From NCBI RefSeq assembly GCF_000315485.1, contig NZ_JH992943.1, positions 605,896 through 669,895 of the forward strand: DNA of 64,000 nt. The letters are read 5' to 3'. The stretch is from Bacteroides oleiciplenus YIT 12058 (GTDB taxonomy: Bacteria; Bacteroidota; Bacteroidia; Bacteroidales; Bacteroidaceae). This document shows, piece by piece, positions 26,134 to 36,677 of the stretch. The notes under the pieces were generated by a model. The model was not told the DNA's origin. It ran no database searches and saw only the letters and a list, made by a program, of their open reading frames with translations. Both the position numbers and the translations under genes were made by a program. The first letter of the stretch is position 1. Each line of letters starts with the position of its first letter.

Positions 26134-27444
26134 TTATTTAGTTTTCAAATGTTCCGTTTCCATACTAACAGATGCCCACAAAATGCCGGCAACCGCCTCT
26201 TTTGCATTCAAAATTTTGGGAACAGTAACATATTCTACAAAATTCTTTTTAATCACTACACCGTCACACGCTCCTATCACATCCAACAAACCTTTTTCAT
26301 TCACCTGTATGAAAGGAAACAGGCTCTGATACCCTCTGTTTGCAACCGGAGCATATTCCTTAGCCCTGAGCAAACCTAACTGAACACCACGCTGGATGGA
26401 ATATACAAACATAGCGGTTCCCGACGGATCAATAAAGTTCAGGGGATTATCTCCTTTATCTACCACCATGAACCAGCCTCCGGTTTTCTTATCTTGCATT
26501 TCTCTCAGTCCTTTGCACATTTTCAGGTAAATATCAAGTACCTGTTGATAGTCTGGATGTGCTTCAGGTAACAAAGCAAGTAGTTCCGGAACCACCAAAG
26601 TATACCATCCCATTCCTTCACTCCACACCTCCGGTGAGGCTCCCGTAGATTTATCCGCCCATGCTACTTTTTCCGGTTCTGTAGTCCAAGCATGCAGTAC
26701 CAGTCCATCCGGACGTTGCAGATGGCGGGCAGCAGTGATAATATTCCTGCATGCCACATCATAACAGTAATCAGCCTCTCCGACATATTGCGCACAACGT
26801 ATCAGAAACATCTGCATCATAAATACACCGTCAATCCACATATTAGGACTACGGTTTCCATGCCAGAACTGCCCGTCGGAACTAGGATACTTATCAACAG
26901 CTTTTAATATCTGCAAAGCTGCTTTCTTATATTTTTCATCACCCGTACGCTCATACAGAGTACAAAATGCCGAGCCGGTCATAAAATTATCAAGATTAGT
27001 TAATCCACCTCCTTTGTAATTCCCATCTTCATCAATAAAATGGTCTATATACTCTTTCATATATCCCAGATATTTGCCGTCACCAGTCAATTGTCCCAGG
27101 CGATCCATTGCCTCAAACATATATCCTTGCACATAAGTATAATCTTTCCAGTAAGCCATTCGATAATCCGGGTATCTCGCCATCACTGTCTCAGCCAAGG
27201 GAAGCGCCAATCGTTTCGGAGTAGTTCCGGGAGTGTATTCCAACTTCGCATCAGGCACTCCTTGAGAAGTAGTCCGCCGATAACGGGTAGTAGTTTCCTG
27301 AGTGACCAACATTGTTACATCTCCCTCTACTACCGTACCCGTAGTTTGTTGACTTACGACTCTGTTTTGTGCCATTGCAGGAGGCGTTGTGCCCAAAGCA
27401 CACAATACACCAATTCCAGCTATTATCTTCCGTGTTATGTTCAT
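26134..27444 (-). CDS. GH105 unsaturated uronyl hydrolase
   Basis: Removes the 4,5-unsaturated uronic acid left at the non-reducing end by polysaccharide lyases. Single (alpha/alpha)6 barrel, 436 residues including a signal peptide (MNITRKIIAGIGVLCALG). Family signatures are WKDYTYVQGYMFEAMDRL, the catalytic-Asp segment MWIDGVFMMQMF, WSEGMGWYTLVVPELL and DPSGTAMFVYSIQRG. An unusual low-complexity insert after the signal peptide (VVSQQTTGTVVEGDVTML...) precedes the barrel. It is separated from the PL8 gene by only 2 bp, so translation is probably coupled. Confidence 0.88.
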   Translation of the reverse strand: MNITRKIIAGIGVLCALGTTPPAMAQNRVVSQQTTGTVVEGDVTMLVTQETTTRYRRTTSQGVPDAKLEYTPGTTPKRLALPLAETVMARYPDYRMAYWKDYTYVQGYMFEAMDRLGQLTGDGKYLGYMKEYIDHFIDEDGNYKGGGLTNLDNFMTGSAFCTLYERTGDEKYKKAALQILKAVDKYPSSDGQFWHGNRSPNMWIDGVFMMQMFLIRCAQYVGEADYCYDVACRNIITAARHLQRPDGLVLHAWTTEPEKVAWADKSTGASPEVWSEGMGWYTLVVPELLALLPEAHPDYQQVLDIYLKMCKGLREMQDKKTGGWFMVVDKGDNPLNFIDPSGTAMFVYSIQRGVQLGLLRAKEYAPVANRGYQSLFPFIQVNEKGLLDVIGACDGVVIKKNFVEYVTVPKILNAKEAVAGILWASVSMETEHLKTK

Positions 27445-27472
27445 AGTTCAAATATAAAACGATGTTATATTC

Positions 27473-28639
27473 TTAAATCCAAATCAATGGATTACGTACA
27501 GGTAGATTACGTACCACCTCATCCGTTACCGGAAAATGTTCCAACTGTGCCCACGTAGACAACCAGTCTTTATTATTCGTTTGCAAAGCTCCGAATAAAA
27601 GGAAAGGATGAGCTACCGGCCATTCATCCCAATACATTACATCCTTCGGATAAATCCAACTTTCCTTATCAAGCACATATGGATAAACAAAATTAATACC
27701 TTTTTCTATATTCCTGCCATCCTCCACTGTATAAGTCCATAAATCATCATTTTTATCAGAGAGCGTCTGACATATCGTCGCCATTGCATCCAAATTAAAC
27801 AGAGAATAACCATAGGGCTTTGTGCGCGCAGTTTCTAAAGGAAAGCTGCCGTCTTCAGCCATTTGCTTGGGCAGGAGTACTTCTTTATAACGCTTCCTAC
27901 AGTAATCCATCATATCTTTATCACCGGCATAACGAGCGAAAACGGCAGTTTGCATCACCCAACAGGTACCATGATTATTCTTGGCATTCATCTCATCTAT
28001 GCCATATTGATGCGTGAACATCCATTTCGAATAATCGGCAAACCACCGTTTAGTAGCCCTAATATCATCTTCAGGAAGTACTCCCAGTTTTTCCAACTGA
28101 TATAAGGATTGGGCTACTTCCATAAGATGTATCGTATCAATGATGCCGATGCCCCTGCCTGTAGTAATTCCCTTAATAGCCTGCGCATACTGCAAATTAG
28201 GATTCATCCGCGTCGATTCATTCACAAACCAGGCACGTACATGTGCCAGTATTACATCCACATACGTCTTATCCTGATCCAATAAATAGGCAGAAGTCAG
28301 ATTTCCCACAATCGAGCTGAAGCGTATCATCGCATGTCTATGTGCCACGAAATTATCCGGATTAGTTTGACCATCCCGACGAATATAGGGACCATCAAGA
28401 TTCAACGTATCCGGCCACCAATAATCACCCTCCGAATAAAAGTCGTGTATATCTCCCGCACTACGTTCAGCTATAAAGGCGGTGACTGTCACCGGTTCTT
28501 CTTTTAGATTCGTAGCAGCACGTTCCAGTATCCCCTGTTTCAAAACATTCTTCACATAATCTTTGCCATTCTTCTCCGATGTACACGAAGCAACTAGCAA
28601 AGCACATATCCCTAAAAATAAAACACCTACCTTTTTCAT
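27473..28639 (-). CDS. Alginate_lyase-family lipoprotein, PL38-like
   Basis: A 388-residue lipoprotein (lipobox LVASC) with an alginate_lyase (PF05426) toroid: AGDIHDFYSEGDYWWPD, RHAMIRFSSIVGNLTSAYLL, the NAKNNHGTCWVMQTAVFARY active-site stretch with Asn-His, and a C-terminal YWDEWPVAHPFLLFGAL. The NNHG...W pattern is typical of PL5/PL38 enzymes; characterised PL38 members act on glucuronan-like polymers. It lies between GH2 (4 bp) and GH105 (28 bp) in the catabolic operon. Together with PL8 it suggests a backbone rich in beta-linked glucuronic or related uronic acid, but this is inference. Confidence 0.75.
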   Translation of the reverse strand: MKKVGVLFLGICALLVASCTSEKNGKDYVKNVLKQGILERAATNLKEEPVTVTAFIAERSAGDIHDFYSEGDYWWPDTLNLDGPYIRRDGQTNPDNFVAHRHAMIRFSSIVGNLTSAYLLDQDKTYVDVILAHVRAWFVNESTRMNPNLQYAQAIKGITTGRGIGIIDTIHLMEVAQSLYQLEKLGVLPEDDIRATKRWFADYSKWMFTHQYGIDEMNAKNNHGTCWVMQTAVFARYAGDKDMMDYCRKRYKEVLLPKQMAEDGSFPLETARTKPYGYSLFNLDAMATICQTLSDKNDDLWTYTVEDGRNIEKGINFVYPYVLDKESWIYPKDVMYWDEWPVAHPFLLFGALQTNNKDWLSTWAQLEHFPVTDEVVRNLPVRNPLIWI

Positions 28640-28643
28640 AATT

Positions 28644-31088
28644 TCACTGTACTGTTATAAATGAAGTCTTGACCTTATCTGCTTTCACGGCTACAGAAGA
28701 AGTACCCCCTTGTGTCCGAACCCGTATTTGTGCCCGTCCGTTTCGTGCCTGTACTTTGCGCGAACCGGTCACCGTTCCCTGATTCTGTATTAATTCCCCG
28801 TCTCCGGCAATATCGAAAGATATAAATATCCTGGAATCAAGGCATCTGATACCATTGGCATCTACCAACTGGGCTTCGATTTCAACAGTTCCGTCCTCCC
28901 GGGGTGTAGAAGTAACTCTAAACGCATATTCTTTTTCCCATTTTTCTGTCTGATATTCAAAGCTCAACTCATCAGAAAGGACTTCTTTGCCGATAGCTAC
29001 GGCGCGAAGTATATTCTGTCCTTTAGCAAGTTTCACATTCCAGTGCAGGCCGGCAGCCGGGAAATCCTGACTATTACGTTTACGCACTCCCTGGCTCTGC
29101 CCATTCACAAATAATTCTACAGCTGGACAGTTAGAATAAACCAACACTTCCTTCTCTTCGTCAGCATCTCCCCACCTCACAGGCCAGCCATGTCCATAGA
29201 TATGAAGCATCGGTTTCTGTGTCCAATATGACTGGAACACGTAGTAACTCTCTTTCTTTGTAAAATCTCGTTCTACTACTCCTTTCTGGTTCATATATGG
29301 CACCGGATTATCCGGGCGTACCGGAGTAGAAAAATCTTTGAATGGCCAATAAGCGGCACCAGTCAACCACGGCATTTTTTCTTGTTCTTTCAAATGCCAG
29401 TCTATCAGTTTCACGATGTAACTTTCCGACCAATCTCCTTTCGTCAGCACCAAAGCCGAACCGTTCAAAGCAGCATCTCCATCGCTCTCTCCTTCTTTAC
29501 GTATAGGAGCGGTAGCTTCTGCATGGCGTCCAGCATGACTATCTCCACCCCACTCTACATGCAAGAAATGCTTTACTTTCTCCATTTCTTCTCTGGACAT
29601 CTTCTGATAATCCGTATAGACGCCACGATACCAACCTGCCCAGATTGATGGAGAATATACATCTACAATATCGCTGCAAAAAGCGCAACGGCGAATAGCC
29701 GTCTTACGTTCGGCATCAAGATGGTGAGACAATGTATTCAATTCACTCATCAGGCTCCGTATTTCCCGTTGCTCAAATTCAGGAAAGTCATTCGGCCAGT
29801 CATTCTCATTCCCTAATCCCCAGATAATTACCGAAGGATGATTGTAGTGCTGAGTTATCATATTCGTCAACATCCGTTTAGCCTGTCCGCGATACTCCTC
29901 ATTGCCGACTCCACCGCGGCACCAGGGAATTTCTTCCCAAACCAAAATACCCAGTTCGTCACAGAGATTCAGAATGATTTCAGATTGCTGATAATGTCCC
30001 AGGCGAATGAAGTTCACTCCCATCTCCTTCATCATCTTCATTTCCTGTACCATCTGTTCCTCGGTCATGGCAGCAGCTACACCCGCATGGTCTTCATGTC
30101 GATGTGTTCCCCTCAGCAAAAGGCGTCTTCCATTCAGCATGAAAGGCCCTTTTTCTATGAACTCAAACGAACGGAAACCGAAACGTTCACTTGCTGTCAT
30201 TTTCTGCCCGTTGGCTGTTACGGTAACCTCACAGCTATACAATGCTGGATTGTCTACATCCCAGAGCTGTGGTTTATCAATCTGAACATCCAAAAGTTCT
30301 AATTCACCCAGCGGAGTTATTTTATCGAAAGTGCGGGTAGATACCACCTCACCCTTCGCATTTTTTACACTGACCTCTACCGATGCTTCACGCACATCAG
30401 CAGGATTATAGAATGTACCGGATACTCTTAATGTACCTTTTTTCATTTTAGTATCCAAGGTCGGCTCCACCCGAAGAGACGCAACGGACACTTCCGGCAG
30501 ATACACTAGATTCAGATAGCGGTAGATTCCGCCATACAAATTGAAATCCGATAAATCCGAAGGTATCATCTCCGCATCCCGCGTATTATCACAGCAAATG
30601 CTCAAAGGAACTTCGCCTCCAAAACGTTCAGCCTCTTTACTCGAAAGAAACGCCTGCACCGCGTCAGTGATATCCACATTCCAACTATCGTATCCACCGA
30701 TATGGCTACCAACTTTGGTCATGTAGACATATACATCCGTCTTCTGTCCTGCTCCCTCGAATTCCAGCAGAATACGCCCGTTGGCATACGGATTGTTTAG
30801 TTGCAGGCGGGTCTTATACCAGCCCGGTCCCTGATAATAATTCAAATCCGGGTCTACTGCATCCTCTGCATTAAAACAGTGGGGCAAAGTAACCTTTGTC
30901 CATATAGGCTGTTCTTCCGGTTGTCCCTTCTTCACGGGGCGAACCAATTCCCATATATTCCCCACATCCTGGCGGAGAAACTCCCAGTTATTCGTCAACC
31001 GAATCTTATTGTCCGTTACAGGCACCTTTGCCTGAAAGGTACCTGTAACAAAACAAACTGTCACTAACAATAAAATAATACGCCTCAT
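28644..31088 (-). CDS. GH2 glycoside hydrolase (beta-galactosidase/beta-glucuronidase type)
   Basis: An 814-residue exported GH2 enzyme (signal IILLLVTVCFVTGTFQA) with sugar-binding, Ig-like and TIM-barrel domains plus a C-terminal Ig/Big-like extension (DGTVEIEAQLVDANG...). The acid/base is E428 in WGLGNEND and the nucleophile E512 in HVEWGG. The GNEND and HVEWGG variants differ from the IGNEV/ASET variants of the GH2 at the left edge, so the two have different specificity. It is second in the GH88-GH2-PL-GH105-PL8 operon and probably removes a neutral or uronic beta-linked sugar from lyase products. Confidence 0.87.
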   Translation of the reverse strand: MRRIILLLVTVCFVTGTFQAKVPVTDNKIRLTNNWEFLRQDVGNIWELVRPVKKGQPEEQPIWTKVTLPHCFNAEDAVDPDLNYYQGPGWYKTRLQLNNPYANGRILLEFEGAGQKTDVYVYMTKVGSHIGGYDSWNVDITDAVQAFLSSKEAERFGGEVPLSICCDNTRDAEMIPSDLSDFNLYGGIYRYLNLVYLPEVSVASLRVEPTLDTKMKKGTLRVSGTFYNPADVREASVEVSVKNAKGEVVSTRTFDKITPLGELELLDVQIDKPQLWDVDNPALYSCEVTVTANGQKMTASERFGFRSFEFIEKGPFMLNGRRLLLRGTHRHEDHAGVAAAMTEEQMVQEMKMMKEMGVNFIRLGHYQQSEIILNLCDELGILVWEEIPWCRGGVGNEEYRGQAKRMLTNMITQHYNHPSVIIWGLGNENDWPNDFPEFEQREIRSLMSELNTLSHHLDAERKTAIRRCAFCSDIVDVYSPSIWAGWYRGVYTDYQKMSREEMEKVKHFLHVEWGGDSHAGRHAEATAPIRKEGESDGDAALNGSALVLTKGDWSESYIVKLIDWHLKEQEKMPWLTGAAYWPFKDFSTPVRPDNPVPYMNQKGVVERDFTKKESYYVFQSYWTQKPMLHIYGHGWPVRWGDADEEKEVLVYSNCPAVELFVNGQSQGVRKRNSQDFPAAGLHWNVKLAKGQNILRAVAIGKEVLSDELSFEYQTEKWEKEYAFRVTSTPREDGTVEIEAQLVDANGIRCLDSRIFISFDIAGDGELIQNQGTVTGSRKVQARNGRAQIRVRTQGGTSSVAVKADKVKTSFITVQ

Positions 31089-31108
31089 ACCTATTAAATC
31101 TTCATGTT

Positions 31109-32332
31109 CTACAAAATGGCTGTACCTTCCTTTTCAAGCTTGGCTTTCTTGAGCAAAGCTTCCAGGAAATAATAATCAGCATAAACCAAAGGCACATCTC
31201 TTTCAAAGTTGTGTGCACCGGTGCTGTGCAGCAACAGGAAGCCACGGTCACCTTCCAACTGGGCACGATAATTCTTACTTAAACTTTCAACAATGGTATC
31301 CGCCCATTTCTTGTATTGAGCCGACTTCTCCGTATTATACATCGATAATTCGTACATGGCACAAGCCATTACAGCGGCAGCAGAAGCATCACGAGGTTCA
31401 TTCGGAATACCCGGAGCATCAAAGTCCCAATAGGCTACCATATCCTCCGGCATCGTAGGGTTGGTGAAAATGTAATTGGCTATATTTTCAGCCTGCGATA
31501 AGAATTCGGGCAACTTCGTTTCACGATAGCACATAGTATAGCCATACAATCCCCATGCCTGACCTCTCGACCAAGCCGATTCATGATTATATCCCTGATG
31601 TGTATGTTTATGAAGCACTGCTCCGGTAATCGTATCATAATCAATCACATGATAAGAACTGTAATTATCACGGAAATGGTTCTTCATCGTAGTGCGGGCA
31701 TGCGTATTTGCAATGTTGTAATATACCGAATCACCTGTTTCTTTAAACGCCCAATACAACAATTCAAGATTCATCATATTATCGATGATAACCGGGCATT
31801 GCCATTTATCACGACTATGATCCCATGAACGAATGCAACCGATGACCGGTTTGTAGCGAGTGATTAACGTTGCAGCAGATTCCAACAGAATATCCTTATA
31901 GACTGCATCATGAGTCAGACGGTATCCATTGCCGAAACTGCAATACATTTTGAATCCCATATCGTGTGTTCCACCATTGGTTTTCTGGTCTTCTATATTG
32001 GCGGTGAATTCCTGTGCCTGTTTCTTCCAGAAATCATCCTGCGTATATTCGTACATATACCACAATTCACCGGGGAAGAAACCACTGGTCCAATCTCTCG
32101 ATGCCACCAGACGCAGAGTTCCGTCGTCCTCTATCGTACGGGGAGAAATAGGTTTTCTTTTCATCTGTTCTTCCGGTATATTGGCTTTGACAGAGTCTAC
32201 TTGCGTAAACGCATATTTCAACTGCTGTCCGGCAAAATCAAAACTGTCTTTTACGACATCCACTTCTTTTGTCGCTTGGCTACATGCTCCACATACGACC
32301 AATAACGATACTAATCCCGTTTTAAATTTCAT
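31109..32332 (-). CDS. GH88 unsaturated glucuronyl hydrolase
   Basis: Hydrates the 4,5-double bond of terminal unsaturated glucuronic acid, releasing it from lyase-generated oligosaccharides. It is a lipoprotein (lipobox VVCGAC) of 407 residues from ATG 32332; an in-frame GTG at 32347 would only add five residues ahead of the signal. GH88 features are RDWTSGFFPGELWYMYE, the catalytic-Asp segments THDMGFKMYCSFGNG and VIIDNMMNLELLYWA, and SAWSRGQAWGLYGYT. It is the first gene of the five-gene catabolic operon and follows the HTCS gene in the same direction after a hairpin terminator. No clear promoter was found in its 147-bp leader. Confidence 0.9.
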   Translation of the reverse strand: MKFKTGLVSLLVVCGACSQATKEVDVVKDSFDFAGQQLKYAFTQVDSVKANIPEEQMKRKPISPRTIEDDGTLRLVASRDWTSGFFPGELWYMYEYTQDDFWKKQAQEFTANIEDQKTNGGTHDMGFKMYCSFGNGYRLTHDAVYKDILLESAATLITRYKPVIGCIRSWDHSRDKWQCPVIIDNMMNLELLYWAFKETGDSVYYNIANTHARTTMKNHFRDNYSSYHVIDYDTITGAVLHKHTHQGYNHESAWSRGQAWGLYGYTMCYRETKLPEFLSQAENIANYIFTNPTMPEDMVAYWDFDAPGIPNEPRDASAAAVMACAMYELSMYNTEKSAQYKKWADTIVESLSKNYRAQLEGDRGFLLLHSTGAHNFERDVPLVYADYYFLEALLKKAKLEKEGTAIL

Positions 32333-32382
32333 AATAGTTACTTTCACTAATGTTTATATTGGTTTAATACAATCTCCCTATA

Positions 32383-32421
32383 AAAAGATTGCGCTAAGAT
32401 AGACGATTTATCCCAGCGCAA
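32383..32421 (-). terminator. Terminator after HTCS 1
   Basis: On the minus strand TTGCGCT...AGCGCAA forms a 7-bp stem, with a GATA/TATC pairing inside the loop, followed by TCTTTTT. Confidence 0.6.
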
Positions 32422-32479
32422 CTTTCAATATTGTCTTATTCATTTGAAATTCTATTCCAAACAATACATAAAATAGATA

Positions 32480-35400
32480 CTATTTAAGAGTTTCCCTCTT
32501 CTCATTATGTCTTTGCACCCATTCTGAGGGTGAATAACCGTAAAATGACTTGAAACAGTTTGTAAAATAAGCATGGCTGTTGAAACCTGTATAAACAGAT
32601 ATTTCCGAAACAGTATAACTGGACTCTAACAAAAGTTTGGCAGCTATTTCCAGACGCTTATTACGTATCAACTCCGTCGGCGACAATTCTGTCACCGCTT
32701 TCAGTTTCCGATACAAATTAGCACGACTCAAGCCTAACTCCTGGCTCAACAAATCCACTCCCAATTCCGGGTTAGAGATATTCTTTTCAATAATCTCAAA
32801 AAAGCTCTGGGTGAAACGGTCATCACCGGAAACTATCTCAATTCCCATCGCTTCCGGAGAGAATTTCTTCCCGTACAGCTTCTTCAACTTCTCACGAGAT
32901 TCCAGTAGGCTGTTGATACGGCAAATCAATACATCCATACTGAAAGGCTTCACTATATAATCATCGGCGCCAACCGAAAATCCTTCCTTAATGTGCACCA
33001 CCATAGACTTGGCAGTCATCAGCACCACCGGGATATGTCCCAATTGCAAATCCTGTTTCACTCGTGAACACAATTCCAAACCATCCATCTGAGGCATCAT
33101 GATATCACTCAATATTAAATCCGGATACTTCTCCAAGCTCAGGTCAAGGGCATCTTTTCCATTGTCCACATCCAGCACATAGAAGTAAGGTTCAAGACAC
33201 TCTTTGACGTATGCTCTCACCTCATCATTGTCTTCCGCCAGCAGCACTGTCCATTTCTTCTCAATATCAAAATGTAGTTCCTGAGCTGATGGAATCACGT
33301 CTTCCACTACCTGCCCGTCTTCTTCCTCCACCAACAGACTTGCATCATAGGCGTTGCTAGTAATGGGAATATATACCCTGAAAATCGTACCTGTAGGCTG
33401 ATTATGGGATACTGTAATAGTCCCCCCGTGCAGATGTACGATGGAGCGTGTCAGGCTCAGTCCAATGCCCGTACCTACATTTTCTTTATTATTATCCTCT
33501 CCCTGATAGAAAGGGGCAAAGATATTCTTCACCTCATCATCGGGGATACCTTTACCAGAATCCGCCACAGAAAAACAAGCAAACTTAGTATCGGCAGGCA
33601 ATGTTTGTAACTCCGCTTGTTGTTCCGGAGATAAATCTGCAAAAGTACATCGGGATAAAGAGAACACCACCCGACCATTATCCGGAGTAAACTTCATTGC
33701 ATTGGACAACAAATTGAAGACTACCTTTTCTATAATCGATTTATCGAACCATGCCGACATTCTTTCTTCGCTCGTTTCAAATGTGAAATAAATAGATTTC
33801 TTTGCCGCCAAATGATTGAAAGCATAGTAAATCTCTTGCAGGAACGGATTCATATCCGTCTTGGTGATACGCAGATTCAATTTGCCCTCCTGATTCTTGC
33901 GTAAATCCATCAACTGGTTCACAAGCAGCAGCAATCGCTGGGCATTACTGAATATCAGACTCAGCTTATTCTTTACACTGGAAGAGAATTCGGGCATGGA
34001 TACCAAATCCTGTAAAGGTGCAATGATTAATGTGAGCGGCGTGCGAAGCTCATGCGAAAAATTGGTGAACATGCGTATCTTAGCCTGATGAAAATCTTCC
34101 AACTGCAATTTCTCTTTCTGCTTGAATTGCAGTTCGCGTTCCAACTTCTGCTTCTTTGATATGTAGTACATGATAAGCGTCATCACAAAGACAAAAGCAA
34201 CGGCGTAGAATAAGTAAGCATACCAGGTTTTCCATAAAGGCGGATGCACAATGATGCGTATTTTACGCGTCTGCTGGCTCCAGACTCCGTCATTATTCGA
34301 AGCCTTCACTTCAAATACATACGTTCCCGGACTCAAGTTGGTGTAGTAAGCCTCCCGGCGGTTGCCAATATAATTCCAGTCTTTATCATACCCTTTCAAG
34401 AAAGTAGCATACTGATTCTGCCGGGCAAATACAAAGTTCAGGGCACAATAACCGATAGAAATGTTATTCTGGTTATAATCCAGCTCAATTTCCTCCATGT
34501 CGTCCAGCACGGAGCTCAAAATAGCTGTCTCGTCTTCCGGTTCAATCGCCTGGTTGTTTACCACCAATTTTGTGAACACCACCGGTGGTACATAAGAGTT
34601 CAATTGTAATTCCTGCGGACTGAAGGTCACAAAGCCATTGTTCCCGCTAAAGCAGATTTCACCATTCGGCAATAACAAACCGCTATGGGGAGTAAATTCA
34701 TAAACGCCAATGCCATTGAGAGAGTTGTAATTGGTAAATTCTTCCGTCTTGAGATTATATTTGGAAATACCATTACTTGCACTAATCCAAAGATTATTAT
34801 CATTATCCTCCACAATGGCACAGATGTCATTCTCTATCAAACCTTGCTCTTTGGTTATGGTCTTTATGATTCCTTTTTCTTCATCGTACAGGGATATGCC
34901 ACCGCCAAATGTACCAATCCAGATGCGGCCGGAACTATCGCGCACGATGCTTGTCACATAATTATTAAGCAGCCGACGGGATTCTTTTTCATCCGTATCA
35001 TAATAAACAGCTACCCCTTTATTTAAATCATATTTTATCAAGCCATCATTACGGCTACCAATCAGCACTACCCCATCCCGCAACTTCAGAATACAACGTG
35101 AACTGGCAAACAGACAACTGTCCTTTCCACCATTAACCGGGAAATGTGTCTGTATTTCTTTCTTATCCGACAAACGTATTATCCCCATACGGGAATCGGA
35201 AGAAACAATCCATAAGCTGTTATCTTTATCGCGGAGCATGGAATAAATGGACATCTCACGTGGAAGTTGATAATAGAGTGTATATTTCTTGGTACGGGTA
35301 TTGAAGTGATAAATAGCTCCCTTATTCGTTCCGCACCACAGTATATCATCCTCCAGCAAAAGTCCTTTTATGATATTCTGGCTATATTGCAGTTTCGAGG

Positions 35401-36586
35401 CATTATCTATCGGATAATAAGCATATTGCCTGTTCTTCAGATTATAATCAAGTAATCCCCTGCCTTCAGTTGCCATATATAGACAACCTCCGGGAGTGGC
35501 AAGCATGCAACCGTATATACCGAACAATGCATCAAATATCGTAGCAGGGTCATGAAAATCGAAACGGTTATTAAACCGGCTGGAATAGCTTACTCCACCG
35601 GCATACGTGCCTACCCACACCGTCTGACTCCTGTCTACAAACAAAGAATAAATGGAGAAATGACTCAGGTTGCCCTTTTCAAGGGAAGCATCCGTATGTT
35701 TCCAAAAGGAGTGAGTGGAGAGGTCTATCGTATATAGTCCGTCGAACGTGCCAACCAGTAGCATTCCACGCAACTCCGATATGGCCCGGACACTACTGCT
35801 AGTCAAAATGCTGTTACCTTTGTGGTAAGCAGTTATTTCCTCTTTCTCAAAATCAATACGATATAGTCCGCTCAATCCGCTCCCTGCCCATAACATCCCG
35901 TTAGAATCTTCGTAAACGGTAGAAATGCTGTTGCCCAACAAACGAAGCCCCGGTGTCTGGGTAGTGAGCTGCCTCTGCACTTTCATATTCATATCGCAGA
36001 CAAACAGTCCCTTCGTGGAAGTACCTATCAATATCTGATGATGCTTTGTTTCGTAAATTACGGAGATAAATTCATCTTTAATCTTCCCATTCAGGTCGAT
36101 ACGCTGAAAAACGTCCATTGCCGGGATGTATAGATACAGACCTTTAGTTGTTCCTATCCAAAGCCGGTTGCGAGAGTCTACGGCCAGACTGCGCACTTCG
36201 CTTTTGGCAAAAGCACCGTAACGCTCATCGATGAATGACGTTATGCGGTTAGTCTTTAAGTCTATCTTGTTCAATCCGCGCGCCGTGCCCACCCATAGGT
36301 TCCGGTCGTTATCTTCGGCCAGGGCCCAGATGTGATTGTCGCTCAATGTCAGGGAGTCCTTGGGGTCGTGCTTATATATCACAAACTCGCTTCCATCATA
36401 ACGGTTCAATCCGTTGCGCGTGGCAAACCAGATGAAGCCTTTGGTATCCTGAAATATCTTAATGACTGAAATCTGGGATAATCCATCTTTCAGGTTCAGG
36501 TTCGAGAAGTAGAAGTTCTCATTGTTCTGGGCTGTTATCTTGATGGTGGCTAATATAGTAATCAGCAAAAGAATATATTTTTTCAT
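32480..36586 (-). CDS. Hybrid two-component system regulator (HTCS) 1
   Basis: A one-protein sensor and transcription factor typical of Bacteroides glycan loci. The 1368 residues hold: signal/TM start, two seven-bladed Reg_prop propellers (about 25-690; repeated IWIGT and LWCGT motifs), Y_Y_Y domain (about 715-775), transmembrane helix (YAYLFYAVAFVFVMTLIMYY), HisKA with phospho-His near 845 (NFSHELRTPLT), HATPase (NLLSNAMKFTP, GTGIGLSL), receiver with phospho-Asp near 1162 (LILSDIMMP) and an AraC-type helix-turn-helix (LSRANLYRK..., GFNSHAYFTNCFKSFYG). The periplasmic propeller would bind an oligosaccharide. It sits between the catabolic operon and the second GH105. Its DNA-binding helices are nearly the same as in HTCS 2. 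Confidence 0.95.
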   Translation of the reverse strand: MKKYILLLITILATIKITAQNNENFYFSNLNLKDGLSQISVIKIFQDTKGFIWFATRNGLNRYDGSEFVIYKHDPKDSLTLSDNHIWALAEDNDRNLWVGTARGLNKIDLKTNRITSFIDERYGAFAKSEVRSLAVDSRNRLWIGTTKGLYLYIPAMDVFQRIDLNGKIKDEFISVIYETKHHQILIGTSTKGLFVCDMNMKVQRQLTTQTPGLRLLGNSISTVYEDSNGMLWAGSGLSGLYRIDFEKEEITAYHKGNSILTSSSVRAISELRGMLLVGTFDGLYTIDLSTHSFWKHTDASLEKGNLSHFSIYSLFVDRSQTVWVGTYAGGVSYSSRFNNRFDFHDPATIFDALFGIYGCMLATPGGCLYMATEGRGLLDYNLKNRQYAYYPIDNASKLQYSQNIIKGLLLEDDILWCGTNKGAIYHFNTRTKKYTLYYQLPREMSIYSMLRDKDNSLWIVSSDSRMGIIRLSDKKEIQTHFPVNGGKDSCLFASSRCILKLRDGVVLIGSRNDGLIKYDLNKGVAVYYDTDEKESRRLLNNYVTSIVRDSSGRIWIGTFGGGISLYDEEKGIIKTITKEQGLIENDICAIVEDNDNNLWISASNGISKYNLKTEEFTNYNSLNGIGVYEFTPHSGLLLPNGEICFSGNNGFVTFSPQELQLNSYVPPVVFTKLVVNNQAIEPEDETAILSSVLDDMEEIELDYNQNNISIGYCALNFVFARQNQYATFLKGYDKDWNYIGNRREAYYTNLSPGTYVFEVKASNNDGVWSQQTRKIRIIVHPPLWKTWYAYLFYAVAFVFVMTLIMYYISKKQKLERELQFKQKEKLQLEDFHQAKIRMFTNFSHELRTPLTLIIAPLQDLVSMPEFSSSVKNKLSLIFSNAQRLLLLVNQLMDLRKNQEGKLNLRITKTDMNPFLQEIYYAFNHLAAKKSIYFTFETSEERMSAWFDKSIIEKVVFNLLSNAMKFTPDNGRVVFSLSRCTFADLSPEQQAELQTLPADTKFACFSVADSGKGIPDDEVKNIFAPFYQGEDNNKENVGTGIGLSLTRSIVHLHGGTITVSHNQPTGTIFRVYIPITSNAYDASLLVEEEDGQVVEDVIPSAQELHFDIEKKWTVLLAEDNDEVRAYVKECLEPYFYVLDVDNGKDALDLSLEKYPDLILSDIMMPQMDGLELCSRVKQDLQLGHIPVVLMTAKSMVVHIKEGFSVGADDYIVKPFSMDVLICRINSLLESREKLKKLYGKKFSPEAMGIEIVSGDDRFTQSFFEIIEKNISNPELGVDLLSQELGLSRANLYRKLKAVTELSPTELIRNKRLEIAAKLLLESSYTVSEISVYTGFNSHAYFTNCFKSFYGYSPSEWVQRHNEKRETLK

Positions 36587-36627
36587 AGGTATAGCAAACT
36601 ATGTTTTTCATTGTATTATCCGGGAAA

Positions 36628-36657
36628 CAAAGATACACCATTCTTTCATTCCACAAA
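36628..36657 (-). promoter_or_regulatory. Constitutive-type promoter of HTCS 1
   Basis: Minus strand: TTTG (36657-36654), 18 bp, then TATCTTTG (36635-36628), a good fit to the Bacteroides -33/-7 pattern. No TTTGAGAC box is present at the 52-bp position, as expected for a regulator gene expressed at a basal level. Confidence 0.55.
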
Positions 36658-36677
36658 GTAATCCATAGGACATTAAC